Source: Oscillatoriales cyanobacterium (GTDB lineage: Bacteria; Cyanobacteriota; Cyanobacteriia; CACIAM-69d). From it: a stretch of DNA of 64,000 nucleotides. The position numbers and the translations under genes were made by a program. Positions 55,103-62,833 of the stretch are shown here, in pieces. Below the pieces are notes generated by a model. It was not told the DNA's origin. It did not search any database and worked only from the letters and a program-made list of their open reading frames with translations. Within the stretch, counting starts at the first letter, position 1, and each line of letters opens with the position of its first letter. The stretch spans positions 1-64,000 of the forward strand of contig RDXB01000040.1 in assembly GCA_004292515.1 (NCBI GenBank), read 5' to 3'.

Positions 55103-56293
55103 ATGCCGACTGCTCCTACTGCTGCGACCATACCAATTCCGGCGTTGACCATTGCCCCGGCAAGGGTGGTGCGTGGTTGGGGAGCGATCGCACAGGCGGG
55201 GGCCGAACTGGCACGGTTGGGTCAGCGCCCGTTGGTGATTGGGGGCGATCGTTCCCTGGCGGCGTTGATCCCCTCGCTGCAACCGGTATTGGGGGCGATC
55301 GGGGCCAAATTCACCAGCGCCAACTATTTGCCCGATTGTTGTGAAAGCAGCTTGGAACGCCTGCGCGCGGCGGCCAAGGCCCATCGGGCAGACTGCATCG
55401 TCGGCACGGGCGGCGGCAAGGCCCTCGACGCGGCCAAACTGGTGGCCCACCAACTAAAACTCCCGATCGCCACAATTCCCAGCTCTGGGGCCACCTGCGC
55501 CGCCTGGACAGCCCTCTCGAATGTCTATTCTGAAACCGGGGCGTTTCTCTACGATGTGACGCTCGATCGCTGTCCCGACTTGCTGATTTTGGATTACGAG
55601 CTGGTGCAAACGGCCCCCATCCGCACCCTGGTGGCCGGCATTGGTGATGCGATCGCCAAATGGTACGAAGCCTCGATTAGTAGTGGTCGCTCCGAACAAA
55701 CCACGATCGTCGCCGCCGTCCAGTCGGCCCGGGTGCTGCGGGATCTGTTGTTGCAAAAATCCCCCGAGGCGATCGCCCAACCCGGCGGCCCCCTCTGGCA
55801 AGAAGTGGTGGACGCATCGGTGCTAATGGCCGGCGTGATTGGCGGGCTAGGCGGGGCCCAATGTCGCACCGTAGCCGCCCACGCGATCCACAACGGCTTG
55901 ACCCACACCAGCGCCAGCCACGGCACGTTGCATGGCGAAAAAGTAGCCCTGGGGATTTTGGGTCAACTGCGCCTGGAAGAAATGATCCAAGGCAGCCAAC
56001 TGGCCGCCACCGCCCGATCGCAACTGTTGAGCTTTTATGAAGCGATCGGCTTGCCCCGTTCCCTGGAAGAACTGGGCCTGGGGCAAATGACGCTTCAGGA
56101 CTTGAAACAGGCCGCAGAGCTAGCCTGCCACGAGCGATCAGATATTCATCACCTGCCCTTCCCCGTCAACACCGACCAAGTCATGGCGGCCCTGGTCTCC
56201 ACCCTCGCCCCCTGCCGCAGCAGCTTTAGCCCCGATAGCGGGCCGATCGCCGCAGCCCCCATCTACCACGGAGAGGAGGTCACTCAGCCATGA
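55103..56293 (+). CDS. Iron-containing alcohol dehydrogenase family protein (glycerol dehydrogenase-like)
   Basis: 396 residues from ATG 55103. NAD-binding GTGGGKALDAAKLVA with the following SSGATCAAWTALSNVYSETGAF; metal ligands Asp in GIGDAIAKWYEA, His in AAHAIHNGLTH and His in GTLHGEKVALG. This is the GldA pattern, so a polyol or related dehydrogenase in the cytosol is likely, exact substrate unknown. Its stop overlaps the next start as ATGA (56290-56293), implying translational coupling with the aminotransferase. Confidence 0.87.
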   Translation: MPTAPTAATIPIPALTIAPARVVRGWGAIAQAGAELARLGQRPLVIGGDRSLAALIPSLQPVLGAIGAKFTSANYLPDCCESSLERLRAAAKAHRADCIVGTGGGKALDAAKLVAHQLKLPIATIPSSGATCAAWTALSNVYSETGAFLYDVTLDRCPDLLILDYELVQTAPIRTLVAGIGDAIAKWYEASISSGRSEQTTIVAAVQSARVLRDLLLQKSPEAIAQPGGPLWQEVVDASVLMAGVIGGLGGAQCRTVAAHAIHNGLTHTSASHGTLHGEKVALGILGQLRLEEMIQGSQLAATARSQLLSFYEAIGLPRSLEELGLGQMTLQDLKQAAELACHERSDIHHLPFPVNTDQVMAALVSTLAPCRSSFSPDSGPIAAAPIYHGEEVTQP

Positions 56294-57483
56294 AAATTCA
56301 ACCCGCCGATCGCCTGCGCGTTTTGCCGCAATACGTTTTTGCCCGCCTAGACGAACTAAAAGCCAACGCCCGCAAACAGGGACTCGACCTGATTGACCTA
56401 GGCATGGGCAACCCCGACGGCCCCGCCCCCGCCCCCGTGATCGCCGCCGCCAAAGAAGCCCTCGACGATCCCAACGGCCACGGCTACCCCCCCTTTGAGG
56501 GCAAAGCCAGCTTTCGGGAAGCGATCACCACTTGGTATGAGCGGCGCTACGGTGTCAAGCTCAGTTCCGACAGCGAAGCCCTGCCCCTGCTGGGTTCCAA
56601 AGAAGGCCTCACCCACTTAGCCCTGGCCTATATCAACCCCGGCGACACAATCCTCGTGCCCAGCCCCGCCTATCCGCCCCACTTCCGGGGGCCGCTGCTG
56701 GCGGGGGCCAACCTGCACACAATCGTCCTGAAAGCCGAGCAAGACTGGCTGATTGACTTTGGTTCGATCCCCGAAGACGTGGCCGATCGCGCCAAGATCC
56801 TCTACTTCAACTATCCCAGCAACCCCACCGCCGCCACCGCCCCCCGCGAGTTCTACGAAGAAGCGGTGGCCTTTGCCCGCAAGCACGAGATTTTGCTGGT
56901 TCATGATCTCTGTTATGCGGAGTTGGCCTTCGATGGCTACCAGCCCACCAGCCTGCTGGAAATTCCCGGCGCGAAGGAGATCGGCGTGGAATTCCACACC
57001 CTCTCGAAAACCTACAACATGGCGGGCTGGCGGGTCGGCTTTGTGGTGGGCAACTCGGAGATTGTGCAGGGTCTACGCACCCTGAAAACCAATCTGGACT
57101 ACGGGATTTTTTCGGCGCTGCAAAAGGCGGCGGAAACGGCCCTGTTGATGCCCGACAGCTACCTGACGGAGGTGCAAACCCGCTATCGATCGCGCCGGGA
57201 TTTTCTGGTGGAGCGGTTTAATCAGTTGGGTTGGTCTCTGAAGCCGACCCGCGCCACGATGTATCTGTGGATTCCCTGCCCGCCGGGGTTGAGTTCCACG
57301 GATTTTGCGCTGTCGGTGTTGGAGCAAACGGGCGTGGTGTTTACGCCGGGGAATGCTTTTGGCCCCGGTGGCGAGGGCTATGTGCGGGTGAGCTTGATTT
57401 GCGATTTGCCCCGGTTGGGTGAGGCGCTCGATCGCCTGGCTGCGGCTGGTATCCACTACGACATGGCGGCCGCAACGGTCTAG
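56290..57483 (+). CDS. Class I/II aminotransferase (aspartate/alanine aminotransferase, AlaC/DapL-like)
   Basis: 397 residues. Fold-type I signatures: LDLIDLGMGNPDGPAPAPVI, GHGYPPFEGKASFREAI, FNYPSNPTAATA, VHDLCYAELAFDG and the PLP-lysine block SKTYNMAGWRVGFVVG. The layout is that of AlaC and aspartate aminotransferase-like enzymes; the related LL-diaminopimelate aminotransferase is less likely, though automatic annotation often uses that name. Coupled to the upstream dehydrogenase. Confidence 0.87.
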   Translation: MKIQPADRLRVLPQYVFARLDELKANARKQGLDLIDLGMGNPDGPAPAPVIAAAKEALDDPNGHGYPPFEGKASFREAITTWYERRYGVKLSSDSEALPLLGSKEGLTHLALAYINPGDTILVPSPAYPPHFRGPLLAGANLHTIVLKAEQDWLIDFGSIPEDVADRAKILYFNYPSNPTAATAPREFYEEAVAFARKHEILLVHDLCYAELAFDGYQPTSLLEIPGAKEIGVEFHTLSKTYNMAGWRVGFVVGNSEIVQGLRTLKTNLDYGIFSALQKAAETALLMPDSYLTEVQTRYRSRRDFLVERFNQLGWSLKPTRATMYLWIPCPPGLSSTDFALSVLEQTGVVFTPGNAFGPGGEGYVRVSLICDLPRLGEALDRLAAAGIHYDMAAATV

Positions 57484-57541
57484 GGGCGATCGTCCAGTCA
57501 CCGAAAACCCGGATTCCACCATTAGCAGATCGTTGGGCAGC

Positions 57542-57559
57542 AAGGGGCTTAAGCCCCTT
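57542..57559. repeat. 18-bp palindrome AAGGGGCTTAAGCCCCTT
   Basis: Perfect copy with the full left flank (AAACCCGGATTCCACCATTAGC, AGATCGTTGGGCAGC). It marks the left side of the third accessory block. Confidence 0.85.
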
Positions 57560-57608
57560 GTCTAGGGCAGTTAGGGGATTTATCGTTCCCGCGTTCAACC
57601 TGGGAACG

Positions 57609-57779
57609 ATGGGAAAAACCGTAGTTCACGAAGCGATCGGCGCTATCAACAAACCCTCACTCAAACCGCTAGAGTGTCGATACGATGAAATAGAAGGACA
57701 GGATCGCATCGAAGTTGTTGTTCCTCAGCGATTATTCCCTTGGCTGAACCAATTTCCACGTCAGTTAAAGCCGGAGTAA
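57609..57779 (+). CDS. Small unidentified protein paired with an S1-domain gene
   Basis: 56 residues from ATG 57609: MGKTVVHEAIGAINKPSLKP, then CRYDEIEGQDRIEVVVPQRL and FPWLNQFPRQLKPE. AT-richer than the core genes around it. The gene ends 5 bp before the S1-domain gene, so the two are co-translated. I know no family; context suggests a two-gene toxin-antitoxin-like unit (inference). Confidence 0.5.
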   Translation: MGKTVVHEAIGAINKPSLKPLECRYDEIEGQDRIEVVVPQRLFPWLNQFPRQLKPE

Positions 57780-57784
57780 ATTTC

Positions 57785-58102
57785 ATGACCACTACTACCT
57801 CGATCGAGCCATCAGAAGCCCTTAGTGATCGCTACCCCCTAGGTCAACTGGTCATTGGTACTGTTGAGCACCACGCTCCCTTCAGCATTTTTCTAAACAT
57901 TAATCATCCCACTGCCAAAGGCTTAATTAAACTGCCTGATTTTCTCGATCAAGGCATCATGAAGCCAGCCATGTATCCACCCATTGGTGCAAAAGTCGGA
58001 GCGATCGTTGTAGGCTACAACGAGAGCAATCAACGGGAAGTTTATCTAAGTGCTCGCCCTACAGTGCTCCATCAAGCCCTTGTACCGCTCAATCTAAAGT
58101 AG
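57785..58102 (+). CDS. Single S1-type RNA-binding domain protein
   Basis: 105 residues from ATG 57785. After a 25-residue lead comes an S1/OB-type pattern: YPLGQLVIGTVEHHAPFSIF, LNINHPTAKGLIKLPDF, IGAKVGAIVVGYNESNQREVYLSAR. It probably binds RNA. Unlike ribosomal S1 it stands alone, and lies in a block of defence and toxin-antitoxin-like genes. Convergent with higA. Confidence 0.7.
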   Translation: MTTTTSIEPSEALSDRYPLGQLVIGTVEHHAPFSIFLNINHPTAKGLIKLPDFLDQGIMKPAMYPPIGAKVGAIVVGYNESNQREVYLSARPTVLHQALVPLNLK

Positions 58103-58154
58103 CGAGACGATCGCAACCAGCATTCCCACATAGAGCCTGGGAATGATGAAATGG

Positions 58155-58472
58155 CTAGCTTCCGGAAATTGGGGCGAATCTTTTCACTTCGGTTTCGAGG
58201 CGATCGCGTAGGGTTTGTTTCAGGATCTCTAAATCGTAGTGAATTTGGAGATTCAGCCAAAACCGTTCGGAAAGTCCAAAGTAGCGAGATAACCGCAGAC
58301 CCACCTCGGGCGAAATCGATCGCTTCCCCCGGGCGATCGCCCCAATGATCCGCACCGAAATCCCCGTTTCAGCAGCCAGCTTGGCATAGGAAATCTTCAG
58401 CGGCCGCAAAAACTCTTCTAGCAAAATTTCGCCAGGGTGAACAGGTTCTAATTGATTCATTTCCATCTTCAT
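58155..58472 (-). CDS. higA: HigA-family antitoxin (XRE-type helix-turn-helix)
   Basis: 105 residues. The HigA opening PVHPGEILLEEFLRPLKISY is followed by the helix-turn-helix AKLAAETGISVRIIGAIARG and the RSISPEVGLRLSRYFGLSERFWLNLQ segment, all typical. The start ATG overlaps the toxin stop (ATGA, 58469-58472). HigA neutralises HigB and represses the operon. A start 12 bases further in (MNQLEPVHPG) is possible. Confidence 0.92.
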   Translation of the reverse strand: MKMEMNQLEPVHPGEILLEEFLRPLKISYAKLAAETGISVRIIGAIARGKRSISPEVGLRLSRYFGLSERFWLNLQIHYDLEILKQTLRDRLETEVKRFAPISGS

Positions 58473-58756
58473 CCCTTGTGATAGTCAACAATTTCAACAT
58501 TTTTGGCTTGTCCTGGTTCCCACTGGAAACAGATGCGCCATTGGTCATTAATGCGTATGCTGTACTGCCCTTCTCGATCGCCCCTTAGCTTTTCCAGGTG
58601 ATTGCCCGGAGGAATGCGTAGATCGTCAATGCATTCTGCTGCGTGAAGTATTGCGAGTTTTCGTTGGGCAATTCGCAAAATTTCAGGAGGAAATCGGCGC
58701 GATCGTTGTCGAAAAAAGAGTTTCTCAGTCTCTTTGCAGTTAAAGGATTCAATCAT
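58469..58756 (-). CDS. higB: HigB-family toxin (RelE-type mRNA interferase)
   Basis: 95 residues with the RelE/HigB fold pattern: MIESFNCKETEKLFFRQRSR, then RKLAILHAAECIDDLRIPPG, NHLEKLRGDREGQYSIRIND and QWRICFQWEPGQAKNVEIVD, ending YHKG. The conserved basic/aromatic residues (LRGDR, RICF) expected for ribosome-dependent mRNA cleavage are present. Toxin-first order is characteristic of hig operons. AT-richer than core genes. Confidence 0.92.
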   Translation of the reverse strand: MIESFNCKETEKLFFRQRSRRFPPEILRIAQRKLAILHAAECIDDLRIPPGNHLEKLRGDREGQYSIRINDQWRICFQWEPGQAKNVEIVDYHKG

Positions 58757-58804
58757 CCATTTCTTAATCAGTTATGAATCAATGTTAGCGACTTTTGCAG
58801 TTTT

Positions 58805-58870
58805 GTAGGTTGGGTTGAGGCGCGAAACCCAACAACGGTAGTGCTTGTATGGATCGCATTGGGTTGAGCA
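58805..58870. repeat. 84-bp family element, damaged copy
   Basis: GTAGGTTGGGTTGAGGCGCG AAACCCAAC at the left; the right half is degenerate (CGCATTGGGTTGAGCAAGG). It ends 3 bp before the stop of the DUF2442 gene on the minus strand. Confidence 0.65.
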
Positions 58871-58873
58871 AGG

Positions 58874-59383
58874 CTAGGCCGCGTGAGACGTGGCGGGAGC
58901 GATCGGCATTGCTGAAGCATCGGGCAAGAGGATCGGTTGTTCAAGGGCAACCTGGAGCGATCGCACGAATGCTTGAAGTTCATCCAGGTTATTCGCCTGG
59001 GGTTGAATCACCGCAGCGGTATCGATCTGAAGGTTGCCCATGCCATGGTCGAAAACTGAGCAAATTTGATAGTGGTTGTCTTGAAAGACGACGCGATAGC
59101 TGTTGGAAATGGTTGGTGGCGTGGCGTTGGGTTTCTGACCAATTTGGTATAGAAATTCGGGGGCAAAATCTGCACCGTTAGGCCAGGCGATCGTGTGGGT
59201 TTCTGGGTCGATCGCCACTTGCTGAAAAACAGTTAGAGATTTGAGGGGTTCAAAAATTTCCCCGTGGAGTTCCGCTTCTAGGTCAACTTGTACTGTTTCT
59301 TGATGATTGAAAATCAGCTCTAATTCATAGCCTTGCAAGTAGCTGACTTTTGTAATTGTTAGAGGTTGAGATGCGGTCAACAT
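58874..59383 (-). CDS. DUF2442 domain protein with extra C-terminal domain
   Basis: 169 residues. Residues 1-85 form a DUF2442 domain of the WPNGADFAPEFLYQIG branch, like the gene at 37614 (shared: SIAWPNGADLDPLVLY there, TIAWPNGADFAPEFLY here). Residues 90-169 (SNSYRVVFQDNHYQICSVFD, AVIQPQANNLDELQAFVRSL, QVALEQPILLPDASAMPIAP) are not in the usual 80-110 residue family and match nothing known to me. It lies 105 bp downstream of the NACHT gene on the same strand, with an 84-bp element between. HigBA follows 117 bp later. Confidence 0.75.
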   Translation of the reverse strand: MLTASQPLTITKVSYLQGYELELIFNHQETVQVDLEAELHGEIFEPLKSLTVFQQVAIDPETHTIAWPNGADFAPEFLYQIGQKPNATPPTISNSYRVVFQDNHYQICSVFDHGMGNLQIDTAAVIQPQANNLDELQAFVRSLQVALEQPILLPDASAMPIAPATSHAA

Positions 59384-59408
59384 GGCTAGAGTACTTAATG
59401 CTAGTCCT

Positions 59409-59492
59409 GTAGGTTGGGTTGAGTCTTGCGAAACCCAACGCGATCAATGTAGCACTTACGGTTGTTGGGTTTCGTCCCTCAACCCAACCTAC
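59409..59492. repeat. 84-bp inverted-repeat element, full copy overlapping the NACHT stop codon
   Basis: GTAGGTTGGGTTGAGTCTTG at the left and CAACCCAACCTAC at the right. The minus-strand stop TAG of the NACHT gene (59489-59491) is formed by the terminal GTAGG of this element. Confidence 0.88.
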
Positions 59493-62400
59493 TGGGGATT
59501 AATTTTGGTGAGTTGTTCGGTTGCCCATTCGCGCAAGAGATCGTCGGGGTCGTTGGCAGCGCGATCGCGTAACAGATCAATCACCTGCGGATTCTTAGGC
59601 GCAATTTCTAGTAGCTTGGTAATAGCTGTATAGCGCGGATTCGCCTTAATGAAAGGAAATCTACTTTGTTGAAAAGGATCGCAAGTGGCAATCCTACATA
59701 ATAAGCTTAAAGTTTCAGACTCATCCTTCCAATTCTCAGAGATCAAACATATTGCAAATTGTCGGGCATCTGAGACAACATTTGACTGTACCCAATATTT
59801 GAGCATCGCAAAGACCTCATGATCGTTTTTCCAGTAGTGAACAATCTGGCTCGCGGCTGCGAGCCTTATATCCAATCGCTGACTTGAGTACATTTGATCT
59901 TTTAACCAAGTTAAAGTATCTGAACTATCCCTCCAAGTGTCGGCAATTAAACTAAAAATTCCTCTCCGAACTTCTGAACTCTCGTCTGACTGTCCTCTAT
60001 CCTTAATCATTGGTAAAACATCAGGATGGTCTCTCCAATGTTTAGCAATGGTCTGTAAGGCGAGAATTCGTATTGTTGAATCTTTGTCTGAAAAAGCTGC
60101 GTCTTTGAGGATCAAAAAAATCTCATGATCGTCTTGCAAATCATGATTGTTTCGCCAATATTGCCAATATTTAGAAATTGCTTGTATGGCAGAGAACTTT
60201 ACTGGCTGACGATCATCTGATCGCACTCGATCTTTGAGTAATATCAAGGTTCTAGGATCATCTTTCCAGTATTGAGCGATTATCATGATCGCAACTGTAG
60301 ATAGCCATGATCCGTTATCTGATTTCAGTAGTGATTTAAACCATTCCAGTAAGGCATCATCCAGTATCCCAATCTTGGCAACACAATTTAATACTATAAA
60401 AGCCGCATCAAAGTGCAGCTTTTGAGCTGCCGACTCCTGAGCTTCGGATTTTAATCGATTAAAGACCTTCGTAAAAACTGGGGAATTCAGGCTTGGATGT
60501 TTCAACTCCAAAAGACAGTCTGATGCTAGTAGCAAATTGTAGACTACTCCCTTGTCTAATCCATGAATTCCCAAAAGTCGAGAGTGATCGACCTCTACCG
60601 ATAACAAAAACTCGATGATTTGCTCCACAAATTTTTGATCCAACTCCGACGCAATCAGCCGCAACACCTCATGCCACGACTCATCCGCCCAATGCTTACC
60701 AAAGGTTTCCGCAATTAACGCCTCAATCGTCAGAGTTTGGGTTTCCTTAAAGTCCCAAAGAAACGAAGCCGCACAGAAATATTCCAAAAACGTGCGATGC
60801 ACAAAGGCATAGAGACCCGGCCCCACTGCACAGAGCATAAAGTTTCGCCCTCGCAGTTGGCGGATCAAGCGCTTGGCGATCGCCCCCGCATTGTCCCGAT
60901 CGTTCGTTTTGAGATAATCGCGAAATTCCCGCTCCAAATCCTCCTCGCGAATCAGGTTACCGCGCAATCCCTTCGGGCTATCTTGCATCACCCGCGCCAC
61001 GCGCCGCAACATCGCCTGCTTATCGCGAAAATCTAGGGCCGCCGTCGCCAGCTCGGGATCACTTTCGAGCGCCCGTTCCACATCCCATTGATGCAACAAA
61101 ACCCGCGCCGCTTGCTCGTATAACAAAAAGCGATCGCGCGGCAATTCCTGATGCAAATTCAAGATCGCCATCATCGTCAGCAACAACGGATTCCCGGCTA
61201 ATTCGCGAATTTGCTTCGATTGTTGAACCGCACGGGCGAGGCGATCGCGCCGCAATTGCAAAAACTGTTCGTCCTTGCGTTTCACCAGTTGATGCCACTG
61301 GCTAATAAATTGATTAATTTGGGTTTCATCCAGATCTTGCAACAAGAAATGGCGGAATTCTGCACCGCTCAGATCGTAGGGTTTGTAGCCAATCACGCGG
61401 GAAGTAACGACGATTTTGGCTTGGGGATATTGTTCCGCTAGGCGGGCAATTTCGACCGTGATCGCTTGTCGTTCCGCCGGTTCAAACACCTCATCCAAAC
61501 CATCCAAAAACAGCCAAGCACGGCCGGTTTTCAGCCGCTGATCGATCGCCGATCGCGACAAATGGGCACAAAAACTGCCGGTTTCCATGAAGTCCAACAA
61601 CGTGGCGCAGCGGCCATCCTGCCGATCGCTGGCATATTGCTGCAACTCCACCAACAACGGCACGATCGCCCCGTCCAACTCAGCGGGCGATCGGGTGTAG
61701 CCCTGCTCAAAGACCTCGACTTCGGCCCAATCCAATGCCAGGTAGCGCAACAGGGTGGACTTGCCCGCCCCCGGATCGCCCAAAATTACCAAATGCCGAT
61801 CGTCCGGGCGATCGCTGCGAATCCGTTCCAAAACCGGGCGCGGTGTTTGGTCTAAATAGCTCTGGCGCAAGCGTTCGAGCTGCTGAGGATCGCGATCGAG
61901 TCCCTCCTCGCCCAGGGCCGCCAGCCATTCCTTGGGTAGCTCCGCCTGCTGGGGCAAATAGTCCCGACATTCCCGCGCCGACGGCTCCACAAACACCGAC
62001 CAGAGCCGCAATCGATCGTCCTCATAGGCCCGATCGTCCAGGGAAGTCAGGTTCAGGTGGCTGTAGCGATCGCGCAGTCGCTCGGCATAGGTGGCCAAAT
62101 CGCAGCCCACCGCCGGCCCGAGCCGATCGGCCAGCAAATCCGCCGTGGCCTGTTGTCCCTCCAGCAGTTGGGCCGTCAGTTCAAATTGAGCGATCGATCG
62201 CAACTCAGCCGACTCGCGGACGATCGCTTGCACCGCCGATCGATAGGCCGCCGCCACCGCCGCCCAGTCGAACCCCTCCGGCAGCGATCGCACCCCCAGC
62301 TCATCCCACAACTCCGCCAAGGCGATTGGCTCGGGCGCAGTTCGCCGCAAGTTCAGTGCTTGACCCAGCAGGGCCGCTCCGTTGCGATCCTTAGTGAAAG

Positions 62401-62680
62401 TTCTGAGCGGTTTAAAGTAGGCATCGGAGGCATAACCCAGGCGATCGAGTTCACCTTGCACCACCGCCGCAAAGGAATCGAGTGATCGACCCACGGCACG
62501 CCCTTGGACGGAGAGGGGTAATTTTTGCCAAGTACCGATAATCAAGTCATCTTTGACAAAATCCTTCAGCAGATCCTTGGCGATATCTTCGGCCAAGCCG
62601 CCAAGCCATTTCCGAAATGGTTCCATGGCCGGACTGGTCGCCGCTGCGGTTAACCCCCAAAATGCCAACTCGATCGCCAT
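59489..62680 (-). CDS. NACHT-domain STAND NTPase with C-terminal HEAT-like repeats
   Basis: 1063 residues. N-terminal 290 residues: a hydrophobic lead (MAIELAFWGLTAAATSPAM) and helical region (RKWLGGLAEDIAKDLLKDF). NACHT: Walker A LGDPGAGKSTLL (about 301-312), Walker B WLFLDGLDEVFEP (about 388-400), sensor VVTSRVIGYKPY, winged part LAGNPLLLTMMAILNL and FVHRTFLEYFCA. Residues about 670-1063 are repeated HEAT-like units with W+dd motifs (WKDDPRTLILLKDRV, WRDHPDVLPMIKDR, WRDSSDTLTWLKDQ). The repeat part (59490-60640) is clearly AT-richer and poor in GCGATCGC compared with the NTPase part. NACHT NTPases of bacteria include antiphage proteins; no toxic effector domain is visible. Confidence 0.88.
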   Translation of the reverse strand: MAIELAFWGLTAAATSPAMEPFRKWLGGLAEDIAKDLLKDFVKDDLIIGTWQKLPLSVQGRAVGRSLDSFAAVVQGELDRLGYASDAYFKPLRTFTKDRNGAALLGQALNLRRTAPEPIALAELWDELGVRSLPEGFDWAAVAAAYRSAVQAIVRESAELRSIAQFELTAQLLEGQQATADLLADRLGPAVGCDLATYAERLRDRYSHLNLTSLDDRAYEDDRLRLWSVFVEPSARECRDYLPQQAELPKEWLAALGEEGLDRDPQQLERLRQSYLDQTPRPVLERIRSDRPDDRHLVILGDPGAGKSTLLRYLALDWAEVEVFEQGYTRSPAELDGAIVPLLVELQQYASDRQDGRCATLLDFMETGSFCAHLSRSAIDQRLKTGRAWLFLDGLDEVFEPAERQAITVEIARLAEQYPQAKIVVTSRVIGYKPYDLSGAEFRHFLLQDLDETQINQFISQWHQLVKRKDEQFLQLRRDRLARAVQQSKQIRELAGNPLLLTMMAILNLHQELPRDRFLLYEQAARVLLHQWDVERALESDPELATAALDFRDKQAMLRRVARVMQDSPKGLRGNLIREEDLEREFRDYLKTNDRDNAGAIAKRLIRQLRGRNFMLCAVGPGLYAFVHRTFLEYFCAASFLWDFKETQTLTIEALIAETFGKHWADESWHEVLRLIASELDQKFVEQIIEFLLSVEVDHSRLLGIHGLDKGVVYNLLLASDCLLELKHPSLNSPVFTKVFNRLKSEAQESAAQKLHFDAAFIVLNCVAKIGILDDALLEWFKSLLKSDNGSWLSTVAIMIIAQYWKDDPRTLILLKDRVRSDDRQPVKFSAIQAISKYWQYWRNNHDLQDDHEIFLILKDAAFSDKDSTIRILALQTIAKHWRDHPDVLPMIKDRGQSDESSEVRRGIFSLIADTWRDSSDTLTWLKDQMYSSQRLDIRLAAASQIVHYWKNDHEVFAMLKYWVQSNVVSDARQFAICLISENWKDESETLSLLCRIATCDPFQQSRFPFIKANPRYTAITKLLEIAPKNPQVIDLLRDRAANDPDDLLREWATEQLTKINPQ

Positions 62681-62760
62681 CGCTCATCTTACCCAGTGGT
62701 GGCCTTGCCCGATTATGCGCGATCGGCTCCGAAATCAGCACGGCAAGATCGTTAGGCAGC

Positions 62761-62778
62761 AAGGGGCTTAAGCCCCTT
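62761..62778. repeat. 18-bp palindrome AAGGGGCTTAAGCCCCTT
   Basis: Perfect copy with AAGATCGTTAGGCAGC before it and TGTTACGACGATTGG after it. In the gap between the NACHT gene start and the amidohydrolase stop; with the copy at 57542 it brackets the third accessory block. Confidence 0.85.
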
Positions 62779-62833
62779 GTTACGACGATTGGAGCGCGGA
62801 CGATGGATGATCGCCCCCCAGTAACCGATCGCC

